From NCBI GenBank assembly GCA_944391355.1, contig CALXTG010000175.1, positions 1-13,502 on the forward strand: DNA of 13,502 nucleotides, in the 5' to 3' direction. Below are positions 5,600 to 13,502 of the stretch, piece after piece (the first letter of the stretch is position 1; each line of letters begins with the position of its first letter). The translations under genes were made by a program, and so were the position numbers. This DNA comes from an uncultured Alphaproteobacteria bacterium. GTDB lineage: Bacteria; Pseudomonadota; Alphaproteobacteria; RF32; CAG-239. The notes below the pieces were generated by a model, which was not told the origin of the DNA, searched no databases, and saw nothing but the letters and a program-made list of their open reading frames with translations.

Positions 5600-6982
5600 T
5601 CAGCAACTGGGGACGTTGACCGCCAGGCCGCCGAGCGAGGTTTCTTTGTATTTGTGATTTAAATCCATACCGGTATTATACATGGTTTTAATCACACTGT
5701 CTAAAGAAACAAAATGTTCGCCGGTGCCTTTCATGGCAATACGGGCGGCATTAACCGCTTTAACCGCTCCCATGGCATTGCGTTCGATACAGGGAACCTG
5801 CACCAAACCGCCGATCGGGTCGCAGGTCAGACCGAGGTTATGCTCCATCGCAATTTCGGCAGCGTTTTCAATCTGCATATTGGTTCCGCCCATTGCCGCA
5901 ACCAGGCCGGCGGCAGCCATTGAACAGGCAACGCCGACTTCTCCCTGGCAGCCGACTTCAGCCCCGGAGATGGACGCATTGGAGCGATAAAGGCTGCAAA
6001 TAGCCGAAGCTGTCAGCAGAAAACGCCCCAAGCCGTCTTCAACACGGTATTTTCCTTTATGGACCGCAAAACGCTCATAATAACGCATGACCGAAGGGAT
6101 AATTCCCGCCGATCCCATGGTCGGCGCCGTAACAATCTGGCCGCCGTAAGCATTCTCTTCGGCGACGGCAAAGCCCCAAAGGTTAATCCAATCGACCATC
6201 AACAACGGATCATAATCGTTATTGCGGAATTTTTCTTCCAAACGCTGATAAATTTCATGAGCACGGCGCTTGATATTCAATCCGCCGGGCAAAATCCCCT
6301 CGGCTTTCATGCCGCGGTCGATTGAGGCCTGCATGACCCGGTGAATTTTACGAATCCCCTCTTCAACCTGTTCACGCGGACGCAGCGCGATTTCATTTTC
6401 CCAAATCAGCTCGGCAATCGGCGTTTCTTCGCCCTTGCACAGAGCCATCAGTTCTTCACAGGTACTGAAATTATAAGGCACATTCAGCGGTTCGCGCTCA
6501 ATACGGCGGCTGATTTCATCGGCGCGGACAACCGTACCGCCGCCGACCGAGAAATAAACCTCTTCCAGCAACAGATTATTTTCGGCGTCAAAAGCCTTAA
6601 AGCGCATACCGTTGGAATGTTCGGGCAAAAAGATTTCTTTTTCGAAAACAATATTTTTATCCAGATCAAAAGGTATCGGCTTCTCCTGGCCGAGGTGGAG
6701 AATATGGTCGCGTTCCACGGCAACGACATAAGGTTTTTCCGGATCAATCGCCTCGGCTTCAAGCCCCATTAAACCGTAAACAACGGCTTTAACCGTACCA
6801 TGACCGTAACCGGTTAAAGCCAGAGAGCCGTACAAAGTAACTTCTATCTTCGCGACTTTAGAAAACATATCGCCCTGATGGAGATTATCAAGATAGCGCT
6901 TTGCCGCGCGCATCGGGCCGACGGTATGCGAACTGGACGGGCCGACACCAATCGAAAAAATCTCAAAAAAACTATAGTACAT
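5600..6982 (-). CDS. sdaA: L-serine ammonia-lyase (iron-sulfur, single chain)
   Basis: Converts L-serine to pyruvate and ammonia in the cytoplasm, using a [4Fe-4S] cluster instead of PLP. At 460 residues it has the full length of the one-chain enzymes. The start is typical: FEIFSIGVGPSSSHTVGPM at 6-24 opens the beta-domain, and the alpha catalytic domain follows from about 170. Cluster ligands are visible as Cys345 (VGCQGEVG), Cys387 (TCDPIGG) and Cys398 (VPCIERNAMG). The last residue is Cys460 (NVPSC), matching the tail-in-mouth cysteine that in the Legionella enzyme occupies the active site until serine displaces it. The gene starts 2 bp after the M49-like gene with only a distant AGGA, so translation is probably coupled. 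It is the last gene of the operon, before a strong terminator. Function is secure. Confidence 0.96.
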   Translation of the reverse strand: MYYSFFEIFSIGVGPSSSHTVGPMRAAKRYLDNLHQGDMFSKVAKIEVTLYGSLALTGYGHGTVKAVVYGLMGLEAEAIDPEKPYVVAVERDHILHLGQEKPIPFDLDKNIVFEKEIFLPEHSNGMRFKAFDAENNLLLEEVYFSVGGGTVVRADEISRRIEREPLNVPYNFSTCEELMALCKGEETPIAELIWENEIALRPREQVEEGIRKIHRVMQASIDRGMKAEGILPGGLNIKRRAHEIYQRLEEKFRNNDYDPLLMVDWINLWGFAVAEENAYGGQIVTAPTMGSAGIIPSVMRYYERFAVHKGKYRVEDGLGRFLLTASAICSLYRSNASISGAEVGCQGEVGVACSMAAAGLVAAMGGTNMQIENAAEIAMEHNLGLTCDPIGGLVQVPCIERNAMGAVKAVNAARIAMKGTGEHFVSLDSVIKTMYNTGMDLNHKYKETSLGGLAVNVPSC

Positions 6983-6984
6983 CG

Positions 6985-8700
6985 TTAAAAATACATCCTG
7001 ATTTCTTTATATGGTTTCACGCCTAATTTCTGAATTTCTGAGGCAATGTATGCAGAAGTTTCGCTCCAGACCGTGTAGCGGTCGATAAATTCTTTGGCCG
7101 CTGCCGGAGATTTGGAAAGCTGCACGGCTATCGTTTCTTCCAGCAGCCGATTCATTACCGAAGCAAAATCATCAAAATTTATATGCAATTTGTGATTATT
7201 ATCAAATGAAATTACATGGTTGTTCAGAAGATAATTAAACTGGATCAGATCTGCCATGCGATGCGCCTGAGCATATTGCGGCTGCGCTGTCAAAAACAGC
7301 CGGCCGATAACCCAGCTGGCATATATTTCCTTCAGCGTGTCCGCCGAAATTGTCCCGTTTTTGACATATTCGGGCATAAAGGCAATTGAGATAACATCGG
7401 CCTTATGTTCTTCGATAATATGTTTATAGAGACCGAGCGCATCCTGATACGAGCTGTCGGGCCCTAACGAATGGCCGTTTTCATGCCCGATAACAAAAAT
7501 ATGATCGGCTTCGGGATTATAAAGTTTATGCAGATCGGGACTGACTAATTTATCCATGATTTTGCGCATTTTTTCCCGATCTACCGATTGACGTACCTGG
7601 CGATGATAAACATTGCGGCGGCCGCCGCCGGTCTTTACCGAAAGTTTGTCATTATTGGGCAGGTTCTGCGCCGTGGTTATGCCTCCGCGGACGGCTGCGT
7701 AATCACCGCTGAGCGCTGCCAAATCGACATCGACCATCGTCTGCTTCAACTCGGTTCCGGCGCCGATATTCTGATGATATTTTTCTTTATAGGGCATCAG
7801 TTCGGCCAGTTCGCTCATATGTTCCTTAAACTTTAAGATCAGCTCGGTTCCGGCTTTATTTACAATTCCGGCGCGGATGCCCAGCATATCTTTTGAGGTT
7901 GCTTCAATTTGGTGCTGTTCCAGCAACTTAGCCAATACAGGATTATCAAAGACGGTCGGCGTCATCTCGTCTTCATAATTTTCACGGCTGAGGGTAAATT
8001 CCAACGGCGTTTCCTGCAAGACCGCCCAATGTTTATCGGCCAGCATATCCATATCTTCGTTGTTTTGCAGCAAAGCCTGAGCCTGCCAGCCGAGATAATC
8101 CTTAAAAGCGGCGTCATCGGTATAATGCGCGGCCAGTTCCAGCTGGTTGGCAATTTCGGAGAATTCGGCGGCAAAGAATTCGGTATAATCAATTGCTTTC
8201 AGTTCGTTTCCGCTGCGGCGAACCATCGTGCGGGCGCTGAGAATTTTACGGACTTCTTCGATTTTTCCGGCTTCCAGCATTTTAATGAGAATCTCATGAA
8301 ATTCATCAACACCTAAATCTTCGGGATAAAAATTACGCCCCTTAAAACCTTTTATGCCGACAAAAAGTTCAACCGGGTCTTTGTCAATGCCGTTTAAACC
8401 TTCGACACCGTTGAAAGAATTGAAAAAACGGAGCGCCAGCGCGGCATATTCGCTTTCCGGAGCGGCCGCTTCAAGCCCCTGTTTCTGCGCCAGATTGAGG
8501 CTGTGATCCTGTACCAGAAAAACTTTATTGAGAATTTTGGCGGCATTGACCAGATGATGCAGCGCTTTCTTATCACCGTCGCTCAAGGCCTTATATCCCT
8601 CAAAGTCGGGAGATATTAATTCGATTTTGGTCGTTTGTTTTTCCAGTTTTTCTTTTAAGTCCGCCTCACTTAAGGCAAGTTCGTAACCGTTAATTTTCAT
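6985..8700 (-). CDS. M49-like (DPP III family) zinc metallopeptidase
   Basis: A 571-residue cytoplasmic protein without signal peptide. Two zinc-site motifs of the dipeptidyl-peptidase III clan are visible: HENGH at 406-410 (HEXXH) and EEHKAD at 430-435, giving His406, His410 and Glu431 as likely ligands and Glu407 as the catalytic base. The first motif is the five-residue form, as in some bacterial M49 relatives, instead of the six-residue HEXXXH (HELLGH) of eukaryotic DPP III. Further family-like segments are VRGGITTAQNLPNN (337-350) and KTGGGRRNVYHR (356-367). It probably removes dipeptides from peptide N-termini; the substrate is unknown. The start codon overlaps the end of the Memo-AMMECR1 gene by 11 bp, with GGAG 10 bases upstream, and sdaA follows after 2 bp. 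The peptides it degrades could feed serine to SdaA (inference). Confidence 0.82.
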   Translation of the reverse strand: MKINGYELALSEADLKEKLEKQTTKIELISPDFEGYKALSDGDKKALHHLVNAAKILNKVFLVQDHSLNLAQKQGLEAAAPESEYAALALRFFNSFNGVEGLNGIDKDPVELFVGIKGFKGRNFYPEDLGVDEFHEILIKMLEAGKIEEVRKILSARTMVRRSGNELKAIDYTEFFAAEFSEIANQLELAAHYTDDAAFKDYLGWQAQALLQNNEDMDMLADKHWAVLQETPLEFTLSRENYEDEMTPTVFDNPVLAKLLEQHQIEATSKDMLGIRAGIVNKAGTELILKFKEHMSELAELMPYKEKYHQNIGAGTELKQTMVDVDLAALSGDYAAVRGGITTAQNLPNNDKLSVKTGGGRRNVYHRQVRQSVDREKMRKIMDKLVSPDLHKLYNPEADHIFVIGHENGHSLGPDSSYQDALGLYKHIIEEHKADVISIAFMPEYVKNGTISADTLKEIYASWVIGRLFLTAQPQYAQAHRMADLIQFNYLLNNHVISFDNNHKLHINFDDFASVMNRLLEETIAVQLSKSPAAAKEFIDRYTVWSETSAYIASEIQKLGVKPYKEIRMYF

Positions 8701-10264
8701 CTTGTTTTATCTCCACTGTTCTGAAACGATAGATTTTAATTTTATCCGACCAGTAATTGGGACTGAGGCCGGCTTTTAACTTTAAACTGTCAACAAATTC
8801 TTCCTTATCGGGAATCTCCTGCCAGACTACCGGCAGGAAAACGCCCTGGCGGTCACCGTCGCGCAATACCAGTCCGTCAACGCCGGGAATAATCTGTTCG
8901 CGCAGGTCTTCTTCGCTGCTGAAACGAATACGCTCAAAATCAGTCAGCAACGAAACAGAAATTTCAATGTCTTTCAACTCTTCGGCCGTAACCGGTTTAA
9001 AGCGGGAATCTTCCATTGCGGCCCGATAAGCATTGGCGGCAACATCCATGGCTATTCCCTCCTGCGGCACCAGCGTGCCGATGCAGCCGCGCAGGGCGCC
9101 GCCGGATTTCAACGTTACAAAGGAGGCTCCTTTATCAAATAAAATATCCTCATAATCCTGTCGTGAAATTTTCAGCTGTTTCTGTTCGTTTACGGCGGTT
9201 TCCAGACTGCGGCGTGCTATTTCCATCAGCCGGACTCCGTAACGGCGGGCAAATTTTTCGAGGTTTTCGCTTTCCTGTTCAATCGGCGTCAACGGTTCGG
9301 GCTCTTCCTTATTCTGCCGGTCGGAAAACAGCCAGGATGCATAACCGACGACACTGGCCATATCGCCGCTGATATTACCCGAATGGGTCAAATCCAGCAG
9401 CTGAGGCTGGAGATTGAGGCTTTTTGCCAATAAAATCGCGGTATTGATGCCGATAGCGCCGCAAGACATATGATTTTCGACTTCCGGAGCTGATTCCGCG
9501 ACCAGTTCCGCCGTATTTTTATCCAGAATTTCGGCCTGAGGCGCTTCGTAATAATGCGACAAATCGGCGGAAACAACCAACAAGACCCCGGGATTAGCAA
9601 GATACGGACTCAGCGCCGCCGCTAAGACACCGGGTTCGGCATCTCCGTAAACCAGCGGCACAATCGTAAATTTCTGCAAAACTTTTTGCAAAAACGGCAG
9701 TTGGACTTCCAGCGAGTGTTCGCGGACATGGGCGCGGTCATTATACTCAAAACCGGGCTTGGCGGCCAATTCGCCGCTGATTGCCTTATTAACTTTGACT
9801 TTGCCGAGGGGGGTAGAGAAACTGTCACTGGCGGAGAGCGCCGCTCCCTTGAAGGCAACATGATGCGACGGACCAAGCAAAATTACGGTATGGATTGTAT
9901 CGGCATATTGCGCCAGTTCGACATAGGCTTTGGCTGCCGTTTGCGCCGAATAATAATATCCGGCATGGGGGACAATCAGAATCCGAGGCTGTTTGTTGCC
10001 GACCCCGGCCGGAAGATTAAGATAATGCTTAACTTCCTTATCAAGCTGACGGGCTTCGGCCGAGTAGAAAAGACCGGCGACCGCCGGGCTGCGTGATTTT
10101 TCCATATCATTCTCCTGAGGCGTGAAATCGTTTATCAGTCCTGCATTTGAAGACAGATATTTATTAAAGGCACAGTAATTGACGGCCAATAACGCCAGCA
10201 GCGCCGCGGCAATCCACAGATAATGCCAGACCCGGCCATAATCGATTTCAGGTTTCTGATTCAT
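8690..10264 (-). CDS. Membrane-anchored Memo-AMMECR1 fusion protein
   Basis: A 524-residue fusion of the two non-radical-SAM parts of the AmmeMemoRadiSam set (often named AmrB and AmrA). Residues 1-53 hold a transmembrane helix (about 15-34). The Memo domain runs from SRSPAVAGLFY (57-67) to about 315, with metal-site residues His100 (VPHAGY), His134 (GPSHH) and Cys268 (SCGAIG), plus His183 and His237 in conserved spots. The AMMECR1 domain covers about 330-520 with the signature LRGCIGT (391-397). The biochemical role of the set is unsettled; human MEMO1 is linked to redox and metal handling. The usual radical SAM partner is not in this window. A strong AGGAG precedes Met54, where ordinary Memo proteins begin, so a soluble 471-residue form from 10105 is a real alternative; the first ATG has only a weak site. 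Domain assignment is firm, the start uncertain. Confidence 0.9.
   Translation of the reverse strand: MNQKPEIDYGRVWHYLWIAAALLALLAVNYCAFNKYLSSNAGLINDFTPQENDMEKSRSPAVAGLFYSAEARQLDKEVKHYLNLPAGVGNKQPRILIVPHAGYYYSAQTAAKAYVELAQYADTIHTVILLGPSHHVAFKGAALSASDSFSTPLGKVKVNKAISGELAAKPGFEYNDRAHVREHSLEVQLPFLQKVLQKFTIVPLVYGDAEPGVLAAALSPYLANPGVLLVVSADLSHYYEAPQAEILDKNTAELVAESAPEVENHMSCGAIGINTAILLAKSLNLQPQLLDLTHSGNISGDMASVVGYASWLFSDRQNKEEPEPLTPIEQESENLEKFARRYGVRLMEIARRSLETAVNEQKQLKISRQDYEDILFDKGASFVTLKSGGALRGCIGTLVPQEGIAMDVAANAYRAAMEDSRFKPVTAEELKDIEISVSLLTDFERIRFSSEEDLREQIIPGVDGLVLRDGDRQGVFLPVVWQEIPDKEEFVDSLKLKAGLSPNYWSDKIKIYRFRTVEIKQDEN
10112..10116 (-). promoter_or_regulatory. Strong internal ribosome binding site in the Memo fusion gene
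   Basis: AGGAG on the minus strand, 6 bases before the in-frame ATG at 10105 (Met54). It is a better site than any before the first ATG at 10264 and sits exactly where Memo proteins without an anchor start. It allows a shorter soluble product. Confidence 0.45.
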
Positions 10265-10329
10265 GGTTTTCTACCCGCTGATATAAACATTTTACGGCTT
10301 ATTTTTAACCGCTTATATTTAAGATTTTG

Positions 10330-10995
10330 CTAACTTTGGCTGATTTCCCGCAAAAAAGCGCAAAAATTATTAAAATAGACAATTCCCGGTTCATCAGGCA
10401 GATCCGGCGTCCAAATCGGTTTGCCGATCCGTATCGGCAAAACGCCGGCTGCTTTTGCGCAATCGCTGTCCTGAGCGGAATCACCGACAATCCAGACATG
10501 TTCGGGAGAGATATCTTCTTCGGCAATCAATCCGTTCAGCGTATAAAGCGCATGTTCGGGAAAGGGTTTGTCGCGCGGCGCTTCATGCCCGCAAACGGTT
10601 CGTATAAACAAAGAAGGATCAAACAGCAGCGGCATTTCATAATCAAAAAGTTCACGATCTTTATTGGTCATTACCGCAATTTTAATCCCGCGGGATTTCA
10701 GATAAGCAAGCGTTTCGGGAACACAGTCAAAAGTGCTCAGCAGCGAACGGATCTTCCGGAGATAAATGATTTTGTAACTGCGGTATAATTCTTCGCCGCG
10801 GGCTCCGAACAAAACGGAAAAATTATCGCGGAAAGACAGATTGCGGTCACGGCGGTCTTTGACGGCATCCCATTCGGGCAGGTGATTTTCGGACAGCACC
10901 TGATTGACCGAAGCAACCAGCGCAGAACGGGTTTCGGCCAGAGTATTGTCCCAATCAAACAAGATGATTTTCAGTTTATTGACCCGCAGAATCAT
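10330..10995 (-). CDS. HAD-superfamily phosphatase, phosphoglycolate-phosphatase-like
   Basis: A 221-residue cytoplasmic hydrolase with all four HAD motifs: FDWDNT (Asp14 nucleophile, Asp16 acid/base), VMTNKD with Thr110, RDKPFPE with Lys143, and VGDSAQD with Asp172 and Asp176. A helical cap lies between motifs I and II, as in the Gph/PGMB subgroup. The substrate is a small phosphate ester; phosphoglycolate or a damaged metabolite is likely, but it cannot be read from sequence. An AAGG 7 bases before the ATG gives the start. It lies 62 bp after the HD gene and 65 bp before the Memo fusion, all in one direction. Confidence 0.84.
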   Translation of the reverse strand: MILRVNKLKIILFDWDNTLAETRSALVASVNQVLSENHLPEWDAVKDRRDRNLSFRDNFSVLFGARGEELYRSYKIIYLRKIRSLLSTFDCVPETLAYLKSRGIKIAVMTNKDRELFDYEMPLLFDPSLFIRTVCGHEAPRDKPFPEHALYTLNGLIAEEDISPEHVWIVGDSAQDSDCAKAAGVLPIRIGKPIWTPDLPDEPGIVYFNNFCAFLREISQS

Positions 10996-11057
10996 TTTTC
11001 AACCTTTCCGTTCTTTGAAAATAAGCGTTTTTAACGGCAAATACAAGCTGAGAGAGG

Positions 11058-11693
11058 CTAAATTTTAATTCCGCATTTACGCATATTTTCCCGGCCAAGA
11101 TTTAGAACCGCATTTTCAAGCTGGAGCAAAATATCCTCATTGAGAAATTCCAGGCATTTTTTCTGCCGGGTATTGCCGCTCAGCGTATAGCTGTAATAAT
11201 ATTCTCCGCCGTCGCAGTCTGCCCAGTAGCGGACATCGCCGTCATGATAAAAATTTGCCTGCAGATTGCCGTCTATTCTATCGAGAACCCAGACAACCTG
11301 CGCCTCACGGCTGGATTTATTTTCAAATTCCATGAACAGATTATAGATTTTTTCGCCGAGCGGTTCCGGCAGCAGGGTGCGGTAATGTTCTATCGCCTCG
11401 CGTTCTTTTTGTTTTTTTATCTCCGCCAGTTCCGGGTGCTTTTCCTGAGCGGAAAGCGAAAAATCTCCGCCCCAGGCCTCAACCAAATCATGTACCAGCG
11501 CCAGTTCCAGCATACGGGCCGAATCAAGCTTAACTTTCAGATAAGGCGTTACCAACATAACCAGCCAGCAGAGTTTTAAGATATGGTCGGCATCACTTTC
11601 CGACGCGCCGCAGCGCAGGCGGGAATCCCGCGTAACCGCGCAGAGTTTCTCGACGATTTTCATAAAATCTATAATTGCGGCCGCATTGTTCAT
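11058..11693 (-). CDS. HD-domain phosphohydrolase, YfbR/HDDC2-like
   Basis: A 211-residue protein of the HD superfamily. Metal and catalytic residues are visible: His37 (ADHILKL), His68-Asp69 (LVHDLVEAWGGD), Glu72 and Asp77 in the same stretch, and Asp138 (VLDRIDG). This order and spacing match the YfbR 5'-deoxynucleotidase group and its HDDC2 relatives, which hydrolyse nucleoside monophosphates. The C-terminal 60 residues (with DGGEYYYSYTLSG) are less typical. The start codon follows the serS stop after one base (TAA-C-ATG), so translation is coupled to serS. A role in clearing nucleotides is inferred. Confidence 0.82.
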   Translation of the reverse strand: MNNAAAIIDFMKIVEKLCAVTRDSRLRCGASESDADHILKLCWLVMLVTPYLKVKLDSARMLELALVHDLVEAWGGDFSLSAQEKHPELAEIKKQKEREAIEHYRTLLPEPLGEKIYNLFMEFENKSSREAQVVWVLDRIDGNLQANFYHDGDVRYWADCDGGEYYYSYTLSGNTRQKKCLEFLNEDILLQLENAVLNLGRENMRKCGIKI

Positions 11694-11694
11694 G

Positions 11695-12978
11695 TTATTT
11701 TACATTCTTGCCGATAAATTTTTTGCCCTGCATATACGGCTGCAGCTTTTCGGGAATGCGAATCGAGCCGTCGGCCTGCTGATGGTTTTCCATGAAAGGA
11801 ACCAGCGCGCGCGGCGTGGCAATTCCGGTATTGTTCAGCGTATGGGCAAATTTAACCTTGCCGTCGGCATTGTCGCGATAACGCAGATTGGTGCGGCGGG
11901 CCTGCCAGTCGGTAATATTCGAACAACTGTGGGTTTCGCGATAGCAGTTCTGAGTGGGAACCCAGGCTTCCAGATCATATTGGCGGTATTTGGGCGCGCC
12001 CATATCGCCGGTACAGACTTCCAGCACCTGATAGGGAAGTTCCAGATCCTGCAAAACCTCCTCCGAAATGGCCAGCAGTTTCTGATGCCATTTTTCACTT
12101 TCGGCAATATCATTTTTACAAATGACAAACTGCTCGGTTTTCATAAACTGATGAACCCTGACCAGACCGCGGGTATCTTTGCCGGCGGCTCCGGCTTCGC
12201 GGCGGAAACAAGGCGAAAATCCGGCATAAAGCACCGGCAGTTCGTTTTCGTTTAAAATCTCGTCGGCACGAAGCGAATTCAAGACCAGTTCGGCGGTTCC
12301 CGACAAATAAAGCTCATCGGAAGGCAGATAATAAATTTCATCGCTGGCGAAAGGCAAATAGCCCATGCCGTATAAAGGCTTTTCCTTGGCGATTGACGGC
12401 ACGGTAATCGTGGTAAAGCCGTTAGCGGCCAGTTTATCAAGAACCAGCATATGGATTGCCAGCTCCAAACGAGCCAAATCCCCTTTAATCGCGTAGGTGC
12501 GCGAACCGCAGACTTTGGCGATACGCTCCATTTCGCTCCAATCGTTCATTTCCATAAGCTCGACATGATCACGCGGCGTAAAGTCAAACTTCGGCAGTTC
12601 TCCGACGCGGCGGCGGACGACATTTTCGCTGTCGTCTTTACCGACCGGGCTTTCCGGACTGGGAAGATTGGGCATGCGCAGCATGATATTGTTAAATTTT
12701 TCCTGTTCGGCGGCCAGTTTATCCTGTTCGGCTTTCAGATCTTCGCCGAGCTGTTTGCTTTTGGCGATAATAGCCGGGCGCTCCTCGGCGGAAGCTGACT
12801 TAATCGAATTGCTGAGACGGTTTTTCTCTTCGGCCAGAGCCTGAGACGATGTTTTTAATTTATTAATTTCCAGATGCAGGGCGGCAAGCGCGTCTATATC
12901 TATGTCGGTATAGCCCTTTTTGGCCAAACCATCTTTGACTTTATCCTTATTCTCAATAATAAATTTTATATCTAACAT
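11695..12978 (-). CDS. serS: Serine--tRNA ligase
   Basis: Charges tRNA(Ser) and tRNA(Sec) with serine. The 427 residues have the normal length and layout. The N-terminal arm (about 1-105) is the antiparallel coiled coil that grips the tRNA long arm, and the class II catalytic core follows. Core signatures are the serine-binding TAE (228-230), motif 2 from FRREAG at 258 to FMKTE at 282, the conserved THSCSNITDWQARR region (349-362), and motif 3 with GIATPRALVPFMENHQ (385-400, Arg390). It is the first gene of the leftward operon and is divergent from trpS. A GGGAC stretch before the ATG is a weak ribosome site. Function is secure. Confidence 0.97.
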   Translation of the reverse strand: MLDIKFIIENKDKVKDGLAKKGYTDIDIDALAALHLEINKLKTSSQALAEEKNRLSNSIKSASAEERPAIIAKSKQLGEDLKAEQDKLAAEQEKFNNIMLRMPNLPSPESPVGKDDSENVVRRRVGELPKFDFTPRDHVELMEMNDWSEMERIAKVCGSRTYAIKGDLARLELAIHMLVLDKLAANGFTTITVPSIAKEKPLYGMGYLPFASDEIYYLPSDELYLSGTAELVLNSLRADEILNENELPVLYAGFSPCFRREAGAAGKDTRGLVRVHQFMKTEQFVICKNDIAESEKWHQKLLAISEEVLQDLELPYQVLEVCTGDMGAPKYRQYDLEAWVPTQNCYRETHSCSNITDWQARRTNLRYRDNADGKVKFAHTLNNTGIATPRALVPFMENHQQADGSIRIPEKLQPYMQGKKFIGKNVK

Positions 12979-13068
12979 CGTTATTGTCCCAAAAATTAAT
13001 TGATTTTATGCTGCGGATAGAGTATCCATTTTAGAAATAATTGCAATAGAAAATAGGAATTTAAGACA
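12979..13068. promoter_or_regulatory. Divergent serS-trpS intergenic region
   Basis: These 90 bp must hold the promoters of both synthetase genes. A short perfect hairpin GGATA-GAG-TATCC lies at 13015-13027. On the plus strand, TTGATT at 13000-13005 with TATCCA 17 bp later is a weak promoter candidate for trpS. No T-box is possible to fit here: the region is too short and has no matching motifs. Confidence 0.4.
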
Positions 13069-13502
13069 ATGATTGAAGGAAAAAAAGTTTTAACCGGGGT
13101 TAAACCGACCGGAACACCGCACCTCGGCAATTATCTCGGCGCGATCCGCCCGGCAATCGCCATGGGCGAAAAAGCGGCGCGGCATATTATGTTTATTGCC
13201 GATTATCATGCGATTAATGCCGAAAAAGATCCGGCTGTTCTTAACCAGAAAATCAGAGAAGTCGCCTGTTCTTATCTGGCCGGCGGCTTAGACCCGCAAA
13301 AATCTATTTTCTACCGGCAGTCGGATATTCCGGAAATTCCCGAAATTACAACCATTCTTTATGCTTATACACCCAAAGGGCTGATGAATAAATCTCACGC
13401 CTATAAAGCGCAGATCGATAAAAACCGCGAAGCCGGAAAACCCGACGACGACGGTATCAATATGGGGCTTTATACCTACCCGACCCTGATGGCCGCCGAT
13501 AT
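13069..13502 (+). CDS. trpS: Tryptophan--tRNA ligase, 3' end outside window
   Basis: The ATG at 13069 opens a frame that runs off the right edge after 144 codons. GVKPTGTPHLGNYLGA (10-25) carries the class I HIGH-type signature as HLGN at 18-21. FIADYHAIN (42-50) is the substrate-side strand of TrpS, and GLMNKSHAYKA (103-113) with GLYTYPTLMAADI (132-144) are further family blocks. AGGA at 13055-13058, 10 bases upstream, serves as ribosome site. The enzyme charges tRNA(Trp) with tryptophan. The KMSKS motif and the anticodon domain lie beyond the window. It is divergent from serS. Confidence 0.95.
   Translation, partial: MIEGKKVLTGVKPTGTPHLGNYLGAIRPAIAMGEKAARHIMFIADYHAINAEKDPAVLNQKIREVACSYLAGGLDPQKSIFYRQSDIPEIPEITTILYAYTPKGLMNKSHAYKAQIDKNREAGKPDDDGINMGLYTYPTLMAAD

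Larger units (their letters stand above)
5545..12978 (-). other. Probable six-gene operon serS to sdaA
   Basis: Six same-strand genes follow with 1, 62, 65, -11 and 2 bp between them, end at one strong terminator, and start at a divergent intergenic region. The 62 and 65 bp gaps hold no terminator; extra promoters there cannot be excluded. The gene order suggests shared expression of a tRNA synthetase with hydrolases, a Memo-AMMECR1 protein, a peptidase and serine deamination. Confidence 0.65.

Noticed and set aside
5682..6772. Several plus-strand frames of 69 to 143 codons opposite sdaA
   Set aside because: They overlap each other and a complete SdaA with all cluster cysteines; composition is that of a shadow.
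10327..10788. Plus-strand frame of 153 codons opposite the HAD gene
   Set aside because: Antisense shadow; the HAD gene has all four catalytic motifs.
11686..12255. Plus-strand frame of 189 codons opposite serS
   Set aside because: Runs antisense to an unmistakable serS; the peptide is rich in Phe/Arg/Gly as expected from the complementary strand and has no motif.
12979..13068. T-box or other riboswitch before serS or trpS
   Set aside because: Only 90 bp between the two genes, no specifier loop or antiterminator sequence; one 5-bp hairpin is not enough.
1..13502. CRISPR array, tRNA, rRNA or insertion sequence
   Set aside because: No spaced direct repeats, no cloverleaf or rRNA-like sequence and no transposase were seen on reading both strands.

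Overview
The window joins two kinds of DNA. Bases 1 to about 4460 are strongly AT-rich, with AAA/TTT-heavy codon use. They carry genes of patchily distributed families: a large serine recombinase remnant, a HEPN (AbiU2-like) protein, a TIGR04141/DUF6119 protein, a GIY-YIG/DUF4357 nuclease and the first 25 codons of a DUF262 gene. From about 4460 onward the base composition is near balanced and the genes are housekeeping. The best reading is a decayed defence-type genomic island or mobile-element scar next to an ordinary chromosomal operon. The left edge of the island lies outside the window.

The host looks like a Gram-negative bacterium. The support is a lipobox lipoprotein, a single-chain iron-sulfur L-serine dehydratase, and ordinary bacterial serS and trpS. 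An uncultured, perhaps gut-associated, alphaproteobacterium would fit the codon use and gene mix. That is an impression only; no rRNA or other marker settles it.

Layout. 1-175: unrecognised AT-rich DNA, possibly a minus-strand gene tail. 176-682 (+): C-terminal part of a large serine recombinase. 811-3153 (-): two-gene unit, TIGR04141 protein then HEPN protein. 3154-3517: divergent control region with a 28-bp palindrome and a possible second gene tail. 3518-4351 (+): GIY-YIG/DUF4357 protein. 4383-4460 (+): DUF262 start, cut off. 4548-5375 (-): unrecognised lipoprotein. 5547-5570: strong terminator. 5600-12978 (-): six closely packed genes, transcribed serS, HD phosphohydrolase, HAD phosphatase, membrane-anchored Memo-AMMECR1 fusion, M49-like metallopeptidase, sdaA. 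12979-13068: divergent intergenic region. 13069 to the right edge (+): trpS, incomplete.

The six-gene block is probably one operon. Its spacings are 1, 62 and 65 bp, then an 11-bp overlap, then 2 bp, and it ends at a GC-rich hairpin with a T-run. It begins with the enzyme that charges tRNA with serine and ends with the enzyme that deaminates serine. Two likely metabolite-cleaning hydrolases, a Memo/AMMECR1 protein and a peptidase lie between. The island part holds the candidates for an undescribed system: the HEPN/TIGR04141 pair, and the nuclease unit behind a palindromic operator that has lost its DUF262 partner.
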